From Pelagibacteraceae bacterium AG-359-O02 (GTDB lineage: Bacteria; Pseudomonadota; Alphaproteobacteria; Pelagibacterales; Pelagibacteraceae), in NCBI GenBank assembly GCA_003280485.1, contig QCEU01000003.1, positions 62,001 through 126,000 on the forward strand: DNA of 64,000 bases. Direction: 5' to 3'. Below, in pieces: positions 24,074-33,000 of the stretch (positions are counted from its first letter, which is position 1; each line of letters starts with the position of its first letter). The position numbers and the translations under genes are program-made. The notes below the pieces were generated by a model. The model had not been told where the DNA came from and did no database searches. It saw only the letters and a list, made by a program, of their open reading frames with translations.

Positions 24074-25390
24074 TTAGGAAGGGTTATTCTCCACAATAAC
24101 TGTTTCTTCGGTTCCTACTGGTTTTATCGGGTCTTCGATAGGCTCTGTCGCTGGATTAAGTTCTAAGCCAATAGGTGTTATTGTTGTAGGAAGAGGTGTA
24201 AATTGAGAGTCAGGGTTTTCAATAACATCTCTAACTTTCATCCTATAAACTCCATATGCTCCTATTAAACAGTGAAATATAATTAGAAATATAAAATAAC
24301 CATTCTCTCCTATAAAATCCATAAACATAGAACATAAAAAAGGTCCGCTAATTGCACCCATTCCAAAGGTGAATTGTAAACCTGCACCTGCAGCGACAAA
24401 TTTTTCTTTAGCTATAAAATCATTAGTGTGAGCAAAAATTAATGCAAACATAGGAAGACTGAAGAAAGCATACAAACCTGTAAAAATATAAAACCAAAAC
24501 TTTGAGCTTGCTAAACCGTCAGGTAAATGCATTGTGCCCACTGAAAAAATTGCACATAACGCAAAGAAAGCTGAAGCAAATGTGGAATATACTGTAACTG
24601 TTCTTCTGTCATAAATGTCTGATAGTTTACCAATGGGCCATTGTGAAATTGCTCCAGAAATAGCGATTAAAAATGTTACAAAAGAAATTTCAAAAATACT
24701 AAAATTCATTGATGCTGCATAAACAGCAATTAAAGCAAACATTGCAGAGTGACAAATTCCACATAAAAGTGCACTTACTATTCCAAAAGGAGAGGCTTCA
24801 TAAAGTTCTTTAATTTTCATTCCAATAATTTTTTTAAATTTTGGTGGTTTTTTCTTAGTTAATAATATTGGGACAAGTGAAAGTGACATGAATAAAGAAA
24901 CAAGTATAAATGGCTGAAAATTTTCTGGCTTACTGAAGTTTAAAAAAAACATTCCAATCGCCATAGATGCGTAAAGAACGATCATATAAATCGATAAAAC
25001 ACTTCCTCTATTTTTATTGCTTGCTCTGTCGTTTAGCCAGCTTTCTGCAATTGTATATAAACATACCATTGAAAAACCTGAAGCAATTCTTAATACAAAC
25101 CATGTAAATGGATTGATGATTATAGAGTGTACTAAAACAACGATAGAAGCAATTGATGCAAAAGCAGCAAATACTCTTATATGACCAACTCTTGAAACTA
25201 AAATCGGAACCGTTTTTGCTCCTATAAAATAACCAACAAAATATCCTGACAACATAAAGCCGGTTGCTGTTAAGCTGAAACTTTCATGAACAGCTCTTAC
25301 TCCAAGTAAAGAAACTTGAAAGCCATGAGCTATCATAATTAGACCCATGCCTGTGAATAATGCCCAAGAGTTTTTAAGTATCTTTTCCAT
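24074..25390 (-). CDS. Major facilitator superfamily transporter (YcaD-like)
   Basis: The 438-residue protein has twelve hydrophobic helices and MFS markers: GYFVGYFIGAKTVP near residue 50, the AESWLNDRASNKNRGSVLS loop near 114 that is typical of the YcaD/COG0477 branch, and GKLSDIYDRRTV (about 255-266) as the mid-protein A-motif. The C-terminal 50 residues are Pro/Glu/Thr-rich and probably cytoplasmic (PLPTTITPIG and following). The substrate cannot be read. Gene order suggests it serves the Gfo/Idh/MocA pair downstream. Confidence 0.87.
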   Translation of the reverse strand: MEKILKNSWALFTGMGLIMIAHGFQVSLLGVRAVHESFSLTATGFMLSGYFVGYFIGAKTVPILVSRVGHIRVFAAFASIASIVVLVHSIIINPFTWFVLRIASGFSMVCLYTIAESWLNDRASNKNRGSVLSIYMIVLYASMAIGMFFLNFSKPENFQPFILVSLFMSLSLVPILLTKKKPPKFKKIIGMKIKELYEASPFGIVSALLCGICHSAMFALIAVYAASMNFSIFEISFVTFLIAISGAISQWPIGKLSDIYDRRTVTVYSTFASAFFALCAIFSVGTMHLPDGLASSKFWFYIFTGLYAFFSLPMFALIFAHTNDFIAKEKFVAAGAGLQFTFGMGAISGPFLCSMFMDFIGENGYFIFLIIFHCLIGAYGVYRMKVRDVIENPDSQFTPLPTTITPIGLELNPATEPIEDPIKPVGTEETVIVENNPS

Positions 25391-25431
25391 AACTGCGCTA
25401 TCTATGGATGATTTGATTGTAAATCAAGAAA

Positions 25432-26307
25432 TTAATTAATAATTTTTTCAGGCTCTCTTAGTTTAATAAATGAGTGAATGCCTAAAGTGATTATGATCAC
25501 GGCACCTCCAATGATTGTCTCCAAAGTCGGTTGCTCTTTAACAACTAACCAAACCCAAATTGGACCTATGATTGTTTCTAATAAGAAAAATAGATTTACT
25601 TCTTCTGCTGGTATGAATCTCGGTGCGATCGTTACCAAAACAAAAGGTAGGGCTACACAAATAATGCACATTATGGGTATATAAATTTGATCTGTTCCAA
25701 TTAAATTAAAGTTTTCAACAAAAAAGAAGGCAAATACTGCAACACCTAATTTGCCCATTACAGCAGAAGGCAAAAGATCTCTGTCCTTGGCATATCTAAT
25801 AAGAACTGCATTTATAGCTAATCCAGCAGCTGTAACAAATCCCATTATATTCCCAAAAAGATTACCGACTTGCAGTGAATCATAAAAAATAAATAAAGCC
25901 GCTAAAAATGTAATGAAAATGGCGATCCAAGTCCCTTTACTAGGCATTTCTTTTAAGAATATTGCCCCAAGTATTGCAGAAAGCATTGGGGCCAAAGCAA
26001 TCATAATCAACGTATTGGCTACATTGGTATTTTGAATAGAGACAATGAAAGTGATGTTACAAATAGAAAAGCTAATTGCGTAAAATATACCAACTGTACC
26101 AACTTTTAAAAAGGCATTAATAAAATTTTGCCTATAAAATAATAGTAGTCCAATTAAGACTACAAAGAAAGGTATGGCTCCTCTATAAAAAAGCATTCCC
26201 CATGTTTCTATGTCTGAAAGTCTGATAAGTAATGAGTCAGGTGTAATGAACATTACAGCTACGAAGGCTAGTAGTGAACCTTTCTTTTGATTTGATAATT
26301 TATTCAA
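25432..26307 (-). CDS. DMT-superfamily (EamA) permease
   Basis: There is no suitable ATG. I choose the TTG at 26307, which overlaps the gshB stop (TTGA) and has GGAAAGG nine bases upstream; a longer form from the TTG at 26325 is possible. The product (291 residues, MNKLSNQKKGSLLAF) has about ten helices, FLKEMPSKGTWIAIF at the end of repeat one, and LFFLLETIIGPIWVWLVV in repeat two. Translational coupling with gshB and gshA suggests a link with glutathione or a related thiol or peptide, but this is inference. Confidence 0.85.
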   Translation of the reverse strand: MNKLSNQKKGSLLAFVAVMFITPDSLLIRLSDIETWGMLFYRGAIPFFVVLIGLLLFYRQNFINAFLKVGTVGIFYAISFSICNITFIVSIQNTNVANTLIMIALAPMLSAILGAIFLKEMPSKGTWIAIFITFLAALFIFYDSLQVGNLFGNIMGFVTAAGLAINAVLIRYAKDRDLLPSAVMGKLGVAVFAFFFVENFNLIGTDQIYIPIMCIICVALPFVLVTIAPRFIPAEEVNLFFLLETIIGPIWVWLVVKEQPTLETIIGGAVIIITLGIHSFIKLREPEKIIN

Positions 26308-27230
26308 GCTCTTAAACCTTTCCAAAATATCTTAGCAAGATTGATTTTAGAAAGGTCATAGTATGTTTTTAATCCAGTAGGAGACGTTACATTAATATCT
26401 CCATTTAGTTTCTGATCTATGAAATCAATTCCAGCAAAATAAATATTATCATTCTTTAATTTTTTTCCAATAAGTTTTGAAATTTTTATTTCTTGTTTTG
26501 TAAGTTTTGTAAGTTTAGGCACAGCACCTTTGCTCATATTACTCAAATATGAACCTTTTTTAGGAACTCTTGAGATTGCTCCACATACTTTACCATTAAT
26601 AATAAAAACTCTCTTATCTCCTTTAGATATATTTTTTAAGAATTTTTGAAACATTGAATGACCATTTTTATTTAAAAAATTTATAATAAGTTTTTTATTA
26701 AACTTATTTTTAATGAGATGAATTTGATTACCACCATATCCATTAATCGGTTTCATAATCATACTTTTATTTTGTTTATAAAATTTCTTAATTTCTTCTA
26801 TATCTTTTGAAAACAAAGTATTAGGCATAAATTTGATAAAATGCTTTGAATACAACTTTTCTGATACATTTCTGATAGCAGTTGGATTATTTATTACTTT
26901 TACTTTTTTTAAGTCATCTAAAATAAGAGTAGATATAAAATATTCTGAATTAAATGGAGGATCCTGCCTAATTAAAATAAATTTAAAATTTTCAACGTTA
27001 ATTTTTTGTTTTTTATAAATATTATAAAATTTTTTTCTTTCATAATTAAATTTTACAAATACTCCATTTGCATATGTTTTATTTTTGATGATAGATAAGT
27101 TTGAGGGTGTATAATAAAATATTTTATATCCTCGTTTCTGAGCTTCATGAGCTAAAAATATTGATGTATCAGAAGAAATATTTATTTTATCTAATTTATC
27201 GCCTTGTATGCCTATTATTTTATTTGTCAT
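26304..27230 (-). CDS. gshB: Glutathione synthetase
   Basis: The 308-residue protein has the prokaryotic GshB plan: an N-terminal domain with IGIQGDKLDKINISSDTS, a RQDPPFNSEYF segment (the family RKDPPFD-x-Y motif), then the ATP-grasp part with MIMKPINGYGGNQIHLI, GDKRVFIINGKVCGAISR and FAGIDFIDQKLNGDINVTSPTG. The closing NVTSPTG element is diagnostic of GshB. It joins gamma-glutamylcysteine and glycine with ATP in the cytoplasm. It overlaps gshA by 11 bp. Confidence 0.93.
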   Translation of the reverse strand: MTNKIIGIQGDKLDKINISSDTSIFLAHEAQKRGYKIFYYTPSNLSIIKNKTYANGVFVKFNYERKKFYNIYKKQKINVENFKFILIRQDPPFNSEYFISTLILDDLKKVKVINNPTAIRNVSEKLYSKHFIKFMPNTLFSKDIEEIKKFYKQNKSMIMKPINGYGGNQIHLIKNKFNKKLIINFLNKNGHSMFQKFLKNISKGDKRVFIINGKVCGAISRVPKKGSYLSNMSKGAVPKLTKLTKQEIKISKLIGKKLKNDNIYFAGIDFIDQKLNGDINVTSPTGLKTYYDLSKINLAKIFWKGLRA

Positions 27231-28509
27231 ATAAATCTTCTAAATTTTGAAATTTAGAGAATTTATTTATAACATGACTGGCGACTGTTTCTTTATTATT
27301 GATAATCTTATTTAGATGTTCCAAGTATTTAGTTTCGTTTGTACCGCTTTTTCCAATAAAATCTCTCTTTTTTAAGCCTTTTTCTGCAATTTTTAACAAG
27401 TTGGAGATCCAATAAATCATATCTTTACCCATTAAATTTGTATCAAGTCCTTTCATAGGTGCATTTTTATATGCATTTAATAAATCTTTCTTTTCCCATT
27501 TTGAAATAAATTCTAATGCTTCATCTAAATTACCATATAAAAGACCAGTAAAAAAAGCAGGACCAGCACAGATACAGCTCCAACCACAAGTATCCATAGA
27601 TCTTAATTCAATATATTGTTTTAATCTATTCTCTGTAAATATAGTACTTAAATGCAATCCAAGATCGTCAATACTTGGTAAAGATTTACTAATATTTTGA
27701 ATATTACCATTCATATAATCAGAAAATTTATAATTTTTACCAGATATATATTTATCATCTTTTTTTAAAAACAGTATTGGATAATCCATTACAAAATCAG
27801 CATATTTTTCAAAATCAACATTTTCTAAAAAAATTTCTGGAAGACCACCTCTTGATGTTTCTTGCCATACTTTTGATCGGTATGATAAATATTTACTATC
27901 TTTTTTCTCAACAATTGATGAGTTTGCAAAAAGTGCAATACTTAATGGAACTAAACTATTTGCTAATTTAAATTTTTTTATAAAATCATTCTCAGACGTA
28001 TAGTCTAGATTTAACTGCGTTCCAGATGTTCTATACATCATATCTAAACTAAGCGACCCACCTTTAGGCATATCCTTTGTCATTACTTCATATCTTTTTT
28101 TTGGATTATTTGGAATTTCAGACAATTTAGATATTGGATCAAATCCAGCACTTACTATTTTTAAATCCAATTTTTCAACAACTTGTTTAAGTTCAAACAA
28201 ATAATTATTAGCTTCAGAGCAAACTTCATGTATATTAGTTAATTGAGCACCTGCAAGCTCAATTTGATTACCTGGTTCTAAAGTTATACTCTTATTATCT
28301 TTATTTAATGCTATAACATTCTCACCTTCATATGATGGTTTCCAACCAAATTCATATAAAATTTTGAAAATCTCTTTAATTGTAGAATAATTAATTCTTT
28401 TATTATTCCTCTTGTAGAAAAGAAATTTTTCGTGCTCAACTCCTATTTTGGTATTAATAGGTTCCTTAATTCCTGATTTAAAATGATCTATTATGTTATC
28501 TTTGTTCAT
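27220..28509 (-). CDS. gshA: Glutamate-cysteine ligase, GCS2 (plant/alphaproteobacterial) type
   Basis: The 429-residue protein contains IGVEHEKFLFY near residue 22, GWKPSYEGENVIAL, SITLEPGNQIELAGA (about 73-87) and DMMYRTSGTQLNLDY, all markers of the COG3572 ligase that resembles plant GSH1 more than E. coli GshA. RLKQYIELRSMDTCGW is the family's C-terminal substrate motif. It makes gamma-glutamylcysteine, the first step of glutathione synthesis. The gene heads the gshA-gshB-permease unit and starts 9 bp downstream of the DUF255 gene. Confidence 0.93.
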   Translation of the reverse strand: MNKDNIIDHFKSGIKEPINTKIGVEHEKFLFYKRNNKRINYSTIKEIFKILYEFGWKPSYEGENVIALNKDNKSITLEPGNQIELAGAQLTNIHEVCSEANNYLFELKQVVEKLDLKIVSAGFDPISKLSEIPNNPKKRYEVMTKDMPKGGSLSLDMMYRTSGTQLNLDYTSENDFIKKFKLANSLVPLSIALFANSSIVEKKDSKYLSYRSKVWQETSRGGLPEIFLENVDFEKYADFVMDYPILFLKKDDKYISGKNYKFSDYMNGNIQNISKSLPSIDDLGLHLSTIFTENRLKQYIELRSMDTCGWSCICAGPAFFTGLLYGNLDEALEFISKWEKKDLLNAYKNAPMKGLDTNLMGKDMIYWISNLLKIAEKGLKKRDFIGKSGTNETKYLEHLNKIINNKETVASHVINKFSKFQNLEDLYDK

Positions 28510-28518
28510 GTTGATGAT

Positions 28519-30459
28519 TTAATCACTCTTACTTAGGTATTCAACAGCTTCGCTTATGTCATTTAATTTGTTAGAACAAATTTGGTTTTTACATATAATA
28601 ACACTAGGTTTTATATCATTATTTAATTGGTAAACAAATGTTGCAACTCCTAGATATTCTTTTTGTAAATAAATCTGCATTTCCTTAATAGACTGAGATG
28701 TTCCATGGAATGTGAATGATAAGCTATTATCGCAAATATCTAGGGTTTTAATAAAGCTAAACATTTGTGAATAATAAGAGTTTAAAACCTGATGAAATGA
28801 TTTTTTAAGAACCTTATTTCTTTCAGACCATATTTTATCATTTGTAATTGAATATAATTTATTTGAAATTAGTAGATAAACACTATTACCATTTGGTATA
28901 TTGCTATCATTCAAGTCTAGTGGACTTGCAAACAAATCATTATCTTTAATAATATTTTTCTGGAACAGCTGTGTTTCTTTATTAAAGAATAATTCCCAAG
29001 TATCATTCATTATTTTTATTGATTTTTCTAAAGCTTTTTTGTCAGCATTAACTTCATATAGAGTTATCATAAGTAAAGCATAATATACGTAGTCCTCAAG
29101 AAAAGTCTCTATTTCTTTATTTTCATAACAATGAATAATTTTTTGATTTAATTTTTTATTTAATATTTCAATTGTTTCTATCGTCTTACTTTTTAAATCT
29201 TCATCGTCTAAATTTACTGAAGTTTTGAGAAGAACTTGGAGCATATATGCATTTAAATCAGTTTGAGATTTATCATCAAAAAATGGTTTTATTCTTTTTC
29301 TTCTAATATTAAGTAATTTATTTTTTATCTGATCTAGGCTATTTTTGTCTCGATCAGCTATTAAATTTTTTTCTACCAGGATGTTATTTCCTTCAAAATT
29401 ACCACTTTCTGAAATTTCATAATTATTTTCTAAATATTTAATATCATTCTTTAAAAGATTTTTTAATTCTGTATATGACCAAACATAATATTTTCCTTCA
29501 ACACCTTCGCTATCAGCATCATATGCGGAACCATATAATTCTTCTTTGTTTTTAAATTCATTATTAAAATATTGAATAGTTTGTAAAAGTTTATTTTTAA
29601 AATAATCATTTTTTGTGTTTTGATAAAATTTAGTCAAGAGATCAATAAATTGTATATTGTCGTAAAGCATTTTTTCAAAGTGAGGAATTATCCATTTTTC
29701 ATCGACAGCATATCTTGAAATTCCTCCTTCTAGTTGATCATAAATACCTTTGGAACAAAGATTATTGAGTAAAATTTCAACAGGCTTAAAATAATTTTTA
29801 TTCTTGGTCTTTAAAAAGAAGTAAAACATTGCATCAAATAAATAAAATTGGGGGAACTTCGGTGCTCCTTTGAAACTTCCGTTATTTTCATCTAAATAAT
29901 TAATAATTTTTTCAACAAAGGGCTCCAATGGTTGATTTAAAACTGCAGATCTTTGATTAATTTTTGAGAATATCTCTTTAACTTGTGGTGCCTGAGCTAA
30001 AATTTTTTCTCTATTTTCATTATAAACATTATGCACATTATTTAGGACTTTTTTAAAGTCAGGTCTTCCTTGAATTTCCTTTGGTGGAAAGTAAGTGCCA
30101 CCAGTAAAAGGTACGCCATTTTCATCTAAAAACATTGATAATGGCCACCCACCTTGTGCCCCAGTTAATATTGATAAGCTTTTTTGAAAGACATAATCTA
30201 AATCAGGTCTTTCCTCTCTATCAACTTTAATATTTATAAACTTTTCGTTCATCAGTTTAGCAGTTTCATCATTTTCAAAACTCTCATGAGCCATAACATG
30301 ACACCAATGACAACTTGCGTAACCTACACTTAAAAATATAGGTTTTTTTTCTTTTTTTGCTTTATCTAAAGTTTCTTTATTCCAAGGAAACCAATCAACT
30401 GGGTTATCTTTATGTTGTTGGAGATAAGGACTTTTTTCGTGTTTTAAAATATTAGACAA
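28519..30459 (-). CDS. DUF255 thioredoxin-domain protein (YyaL/SPATA20 family)
   Basis: I set the start at the TTG at 30459, one base after the upstream HD-gene stop. This gives [23 protein letters not shown], the standard N-terminus of the family; the longer in-frame ATG at 30513 would add 18 unrelated residues inside the HD gene. The product is 646 residues: a thioredoxin-like domain with [13 protein letters not shown] (Cys50, Cys53 in this numbering), [13 protein letters not shown] and GGTYFPP, then an alpha/alpha six-hairpin domain ([36 protein letters not shown]). The activity is not established. Cytoplasmic. Confidence 0.9.
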   Translation of the reverse strand: MSNILKHEKSPYLQQHKDNPVDWFPWNKETLDKAKKEKKPIFLSVGYASCHWCHVMAHESFENDETAKLMNEKFINIKVDREERPDLDYVFQKSLSILTGAQGGWPLSMFLDENGVPFTGGTYFPPKEIQGRPDFKKVLNNVHNVYNENREKILAQAPQVKEIFSKINQRSAVLNQPLEPFVEKIINYLDENNGSFKGAPKFPQFYLFDAMFYFFLKTKNKNYFKPVEILLNNLCSKGIYDQLEGGISRYAVDEKWIIPHFEKMLYDNIQFIDLLTKFYQNTKNDYFKNKLLQTIQYFNNEFKNKEELYGSAYDADSEGVEGKYYVWSYTELKNLLKNDIKYLENNYEISESGNFEGNNILVEKNLIADRDKNSLDQIKNKLLNIRRKRIKPFFDDKSQTDLNAYMLQVLLKTSVNLDDEDLKSKTIETIEILNKKLNQKIIHCYENKEIETFLEDYVYYALLMITLYEVNADKKALEKSIKIMNDTWELFFNKETQLFQKNIIKDNDLFASPLDLNDSNIPNGNSVYLLISNKLYSITNDKIWSERNKVLKKSFHQVLNSYYSQMFSFIKTLDICDNSLSFTFHGTSQSIKEMQIYLQKEYLGVATFVYQLNNDIKPSVIICKNQICSNKLNDISEAVEYLSKSD

Positions 30460-30460
30460 T

Positions 30461-31018
30461 TTAATGATGGTAGTAAGGTTTTCTTGAAAAAATATTCCTA
30501 ACCATTGGCTCAAAATCTTTTAAAGTCATTGATTTATAATTTGGATCAAATGAAGATTGATCATACTTTTCGCAAAAATCTATTGTTGCTTGATAATGTT
30601 CTGCATCCTTATATTTTTCTCTTGCATTTTTATCTCCACCTAAATGTTCTGCAGAATAGTAAGTTTGAAATAGACCATGGTGTAAAATAATCCAATAAGT
30701 TTTTTCTGAAACATAAGGTTTAATTACTGATGCCGCGTATTGAGAATGATTCATTGGAGCTAACTCATCTCCAAGATCGTGTAATAATGTGGCTACAACC
30801 ATTTCCTCATTTTCTCCGTTTTTATATGCTCTTGTTGCAGCTTGTAACGAGTGTTCTAATCTTGTTATCTGATAGCCTTCAAGCGTAGTAGTTTGTGAAG
30901 CTAAATAATTTAAAATTCTATCTGCAGTTTTTCTTTCATACTGACTTTCTAACTTTTCCAAAAGTTGATAGTCATCTTTAGTGCCGTTCTTCATTTCTGT
31001 AAAACTTACTTTTTTCAT
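30461..31018 (-). CDS. HD-domain protein of the COG4341 / PhnZ-MIOX-like group
   Basis: The 185-residue protein has [11 protein letters not shown] with His56, LLHDLGDEL with His80-Asp81, and later His91, His113/114 and Asp153 as further metal-ligand candidates. The spacing between the first His and the HD pair (24 residues) is the same as I recall for PhnZ (His34, His58-Asp59), a di-iron oxygenase of phosphonate breakdown, but later loops are shorter and the PhnZ substrate residues are not obvious. It could be an oxygenase or a phosphohydrolase. It lies 1 bp from the purF stop and 1 bp from the DUF255 start on the same strand. Confidence 0.8.
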   Translation of the reverse strand: MKKVSFTEMKNGTKDDYQLLEKLESQYERKTADRILNYLASQTTTLEGYQITRLEHSLQAATRAYKNGENEEMVVATLLHDLGDELAPMNHSQYAASVIKPYVSEKTYWIILHHGLFQTYYSAEHLGGDKNAREKYKDAEHYQATIDFCEKYDQSSFDPNYKSMTLKDFEPMVRNIFSRKPYYHH

Positions 31019-31019
31019 A

Positions 31020-32489
31020 TTAATTATTTGATGCTGTACTTAATAAGGAAAGTTGGGTTACTTTATCTTCACCTAGTTCATCAATTATTTTTACTGGGTA
31101 TTCCCCAGTAAAGTGATGATCTGTTAATTGTGGATAATTTTCATTTCTTTTCTCAAATCCCATTCCTAAATATAAACCATTCAAACTTAAGAATTTTAGT
31201 GATTTTGCCTTAATAAATCCACATATTTCAGCTGTGGATTTGTTTGCTGCTAAAAGTTCTTTTTTTGTTGGTGTATCAACACCATAAAAATCAGGAAATT
31301 TAATTTCGGGGCTTGCTATTCTCACATGAACTTCTTTTGCTCCAGAATCGTATAACATCTTCACTATTTTTGACGATGTAGTGCCTCTAACAAGTGAGTC
31401 ATCAACTAGAATAATTCTTTTATCTTTAATCACAGAAATATTTGGATTTAATTTTAACTTAACTCCTAAACTTCTAATTTGTTGAGATGGTTCAATAAAA
31501 GTCCTTCCAACATAATGGTTTCGAATTAAACCTAAATCAAATTTTAGACCTTTTTCTTCAGCATATCCTAATGCAGCTGCGTTACCTGAGTCTGGAACAG
31601 GCACGACTAGATCCGCTTTTATTTTATCCTCTTTTGCTAACTGTAATCCAAAGTTTTTTCTATATTCATAAGCAGTTTTGCCGTTTAAAATACTATCTGG
31701 CCTAGAGAAATAAATATATTCAAATACACAAGGTCTGATCTTTTTTGGTGGAAATGGTTTAATACTTTTTAACTCATCATTTTCAATATAAACAATTTCT
31801 CCATTTTCAACTTCTCTTACAAATTTTGCTCCAATAATATCAAACGCACATGTTTCAGATGCAAATACATATGAGTTTTTCAATTTACCAATTACTAACG
31901 GTCTAATTCCGTAGGGATCTCTTACACCAATTAGAGTATTTTGTGTCATCATTACAAGAGCATAACCACCTTGAATTTGAAATATAGCATCTATGATTTT
32001 ATCTATCGTTTTTCCTCTTTTTGATTTTGCAATTAATTGAACAATTGTTTCAGTGTCAGAAGTTGTATAAAATATAGCACCATCCTGAACTAATTTATTC
32101 CTTAAAGTTATAGCATTTGTAAGATTACCATTATGTGCAACACCAATACCACCTGCATTTGTATCAGCAAAAAAAGGTTGTACATTCCTTAAAGCAGTTC
32201 CACCTGTCGTTGAGTAGCGATTATGACCAATTGCGTATTTTCCAGGAAGTTTTTTTAAAACTTTTTCATCGTTAAAGTTATCACCAACTAACCCAAATCT
32301 TTTTTCTGAATGATATTTTTCTCCATCGTATGAAACAATACCACAGCCTTCTTGCCCTCTATGTTGTAGGGCATGCAGACCTAAAGCTGCAAGTGTAGAA
32401 GCATCAGTAGAATTACTTATTCCAAAAACCGCACACTCTTCCTTAATTTTAGGATCATATATCTTGAACTTTTTCTTTAGTTTCTTCAT
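31020..32489 (-). CDS. purF: Amidophosphoribosyltransferase
   Basis: The 489-residue enzyme has the class-II glutamine amidotransferase start: a short propeptide, then the catalytic Cys19 (KEECAVFGI), HRGQEGCGIVSYDG and GHNRYSTTG. The PRPP-binding signature VDDSLVRGTTSSKIV lies in the C-terminal half, preceded by VPVPDSGNAAALGY. It commits PRPP to purine synthesis. The start overlaps the end of cvpA by 35 bp; the same cvpA-purF order is common in proteobacteria. Confidence 0.97.
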   Translation of the reverse strand: MKKLKKKFKIYDPKIKEECAVFGISNSTDASTLAALGLHALQHRGQEGCGIVSYDGEKYHSEKRFGLVGDNFNDEKVLKKLPGKYAIGHNRYSTTGGTALRNVQPFFADTNAGGIGVAHNGNLTNAITLRNKLVQDGAIFYTTSDTETIVQLIAKSKRGKTIDKIIDAIFQIQGGYALVMMTQNTLIGVRDPYGIRPLVIGKLKNSYVFASETCAFDIIGAKFVREVENGEIVYIENDELKSIKPFPPKKIRPCVFEYIYFSRPDSILNGKTAYEYRKNFGLQLAKEDKIKADLVVPVPDSGNAAALGYAEEKGLKFDLGLIRNHYVGRTFIEPSQQIRSLGVKLKLNPNISVIKDKRIILVDDSLVRGTTSSKIVKMLYDSGAKEVHVRIASPEIKFPDFYGVDTPTKKELLAANKSTAEICGFIKAKSLKFLSLNGLYLGMGFEKRNENYPQLTDHHFTGEYPVKIIDELGEDKVTQLSLLSTASNN

Positions 32490-32997
32490 ATTCTTTTTTA
32501 TCAGGAAATTCTTTTATAAGATAGTTACTGCCTTTTTCAACCCATGCATATGTAAAAGCATCATCTAAATTAATTGGCCATTTTTTGTGGTTATAGATGA
32601 TATTTATAGTTGTATAAATACATACAACTATAACGTAAGCTCTGATAAATCCAAAAAAGAAACCAAAGATTCTATCTAGATTTCCTAATCCAGAGTAGGT
32701 GACTGCTCTATTAATTCCTTTATTTATTAATAAAATTAAAAATATAATTATTATGAATAATCCTATACCAACTATTATATCAAGGACATATTCACTATCA
32801 ATTATATCCTCAAAATATGGCTTTACTTTTGGAAATAGAAATAGAGTAACAACATAAGCTAAAAGCCATTTAGAAGCTGACAAAATGCTCAATAAAAAAC
32901 CTTTTTTTGCACACGTAATCAAGGATAGTACTGTGAAAACTAAATAAACAATATCAAAGGCATATAGTTCAGTAAAAAAATCTTTTACAACTTCCAT
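32455..32997 (-). CDS. cvpA: CvpA-family membrane protein
   Basis: This 180-residue protein has four hydrophobic helices, with FDIVYLVFTVLSLITCAKKGF at the start and the family loop YSGLGNLDRIFGFFFGFIRA (about 115-134) that separates helices three and four. CvpA proteins are inner-membrane proteins originally tied to colicin V export and also to envelope stress and purine-linked phenotypes; the mechanism is unclear. It is directly upstream of and overlapping purF, and 3 bp downstream of the MMPL gene. Confidence 0.9.
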   Translation of the reverse strand: MEVVKDFFTELYAFDIVYLVFTVLSLITCAKKGFLLSILSASKWLLAYVVTLFLFPKVKPYFEDIIDSEYVLDIIVGIGLFIIIIFLILLINKGINRAVTYSGLGNLDRIFGFFFGFIRAYVIVVCIYTTINIIYNHKKWPINLDDAFTYAWVEKGSNYLIKEFPDKKEYEETKEKVQDI

Positions 32998-33000
32998 TAA

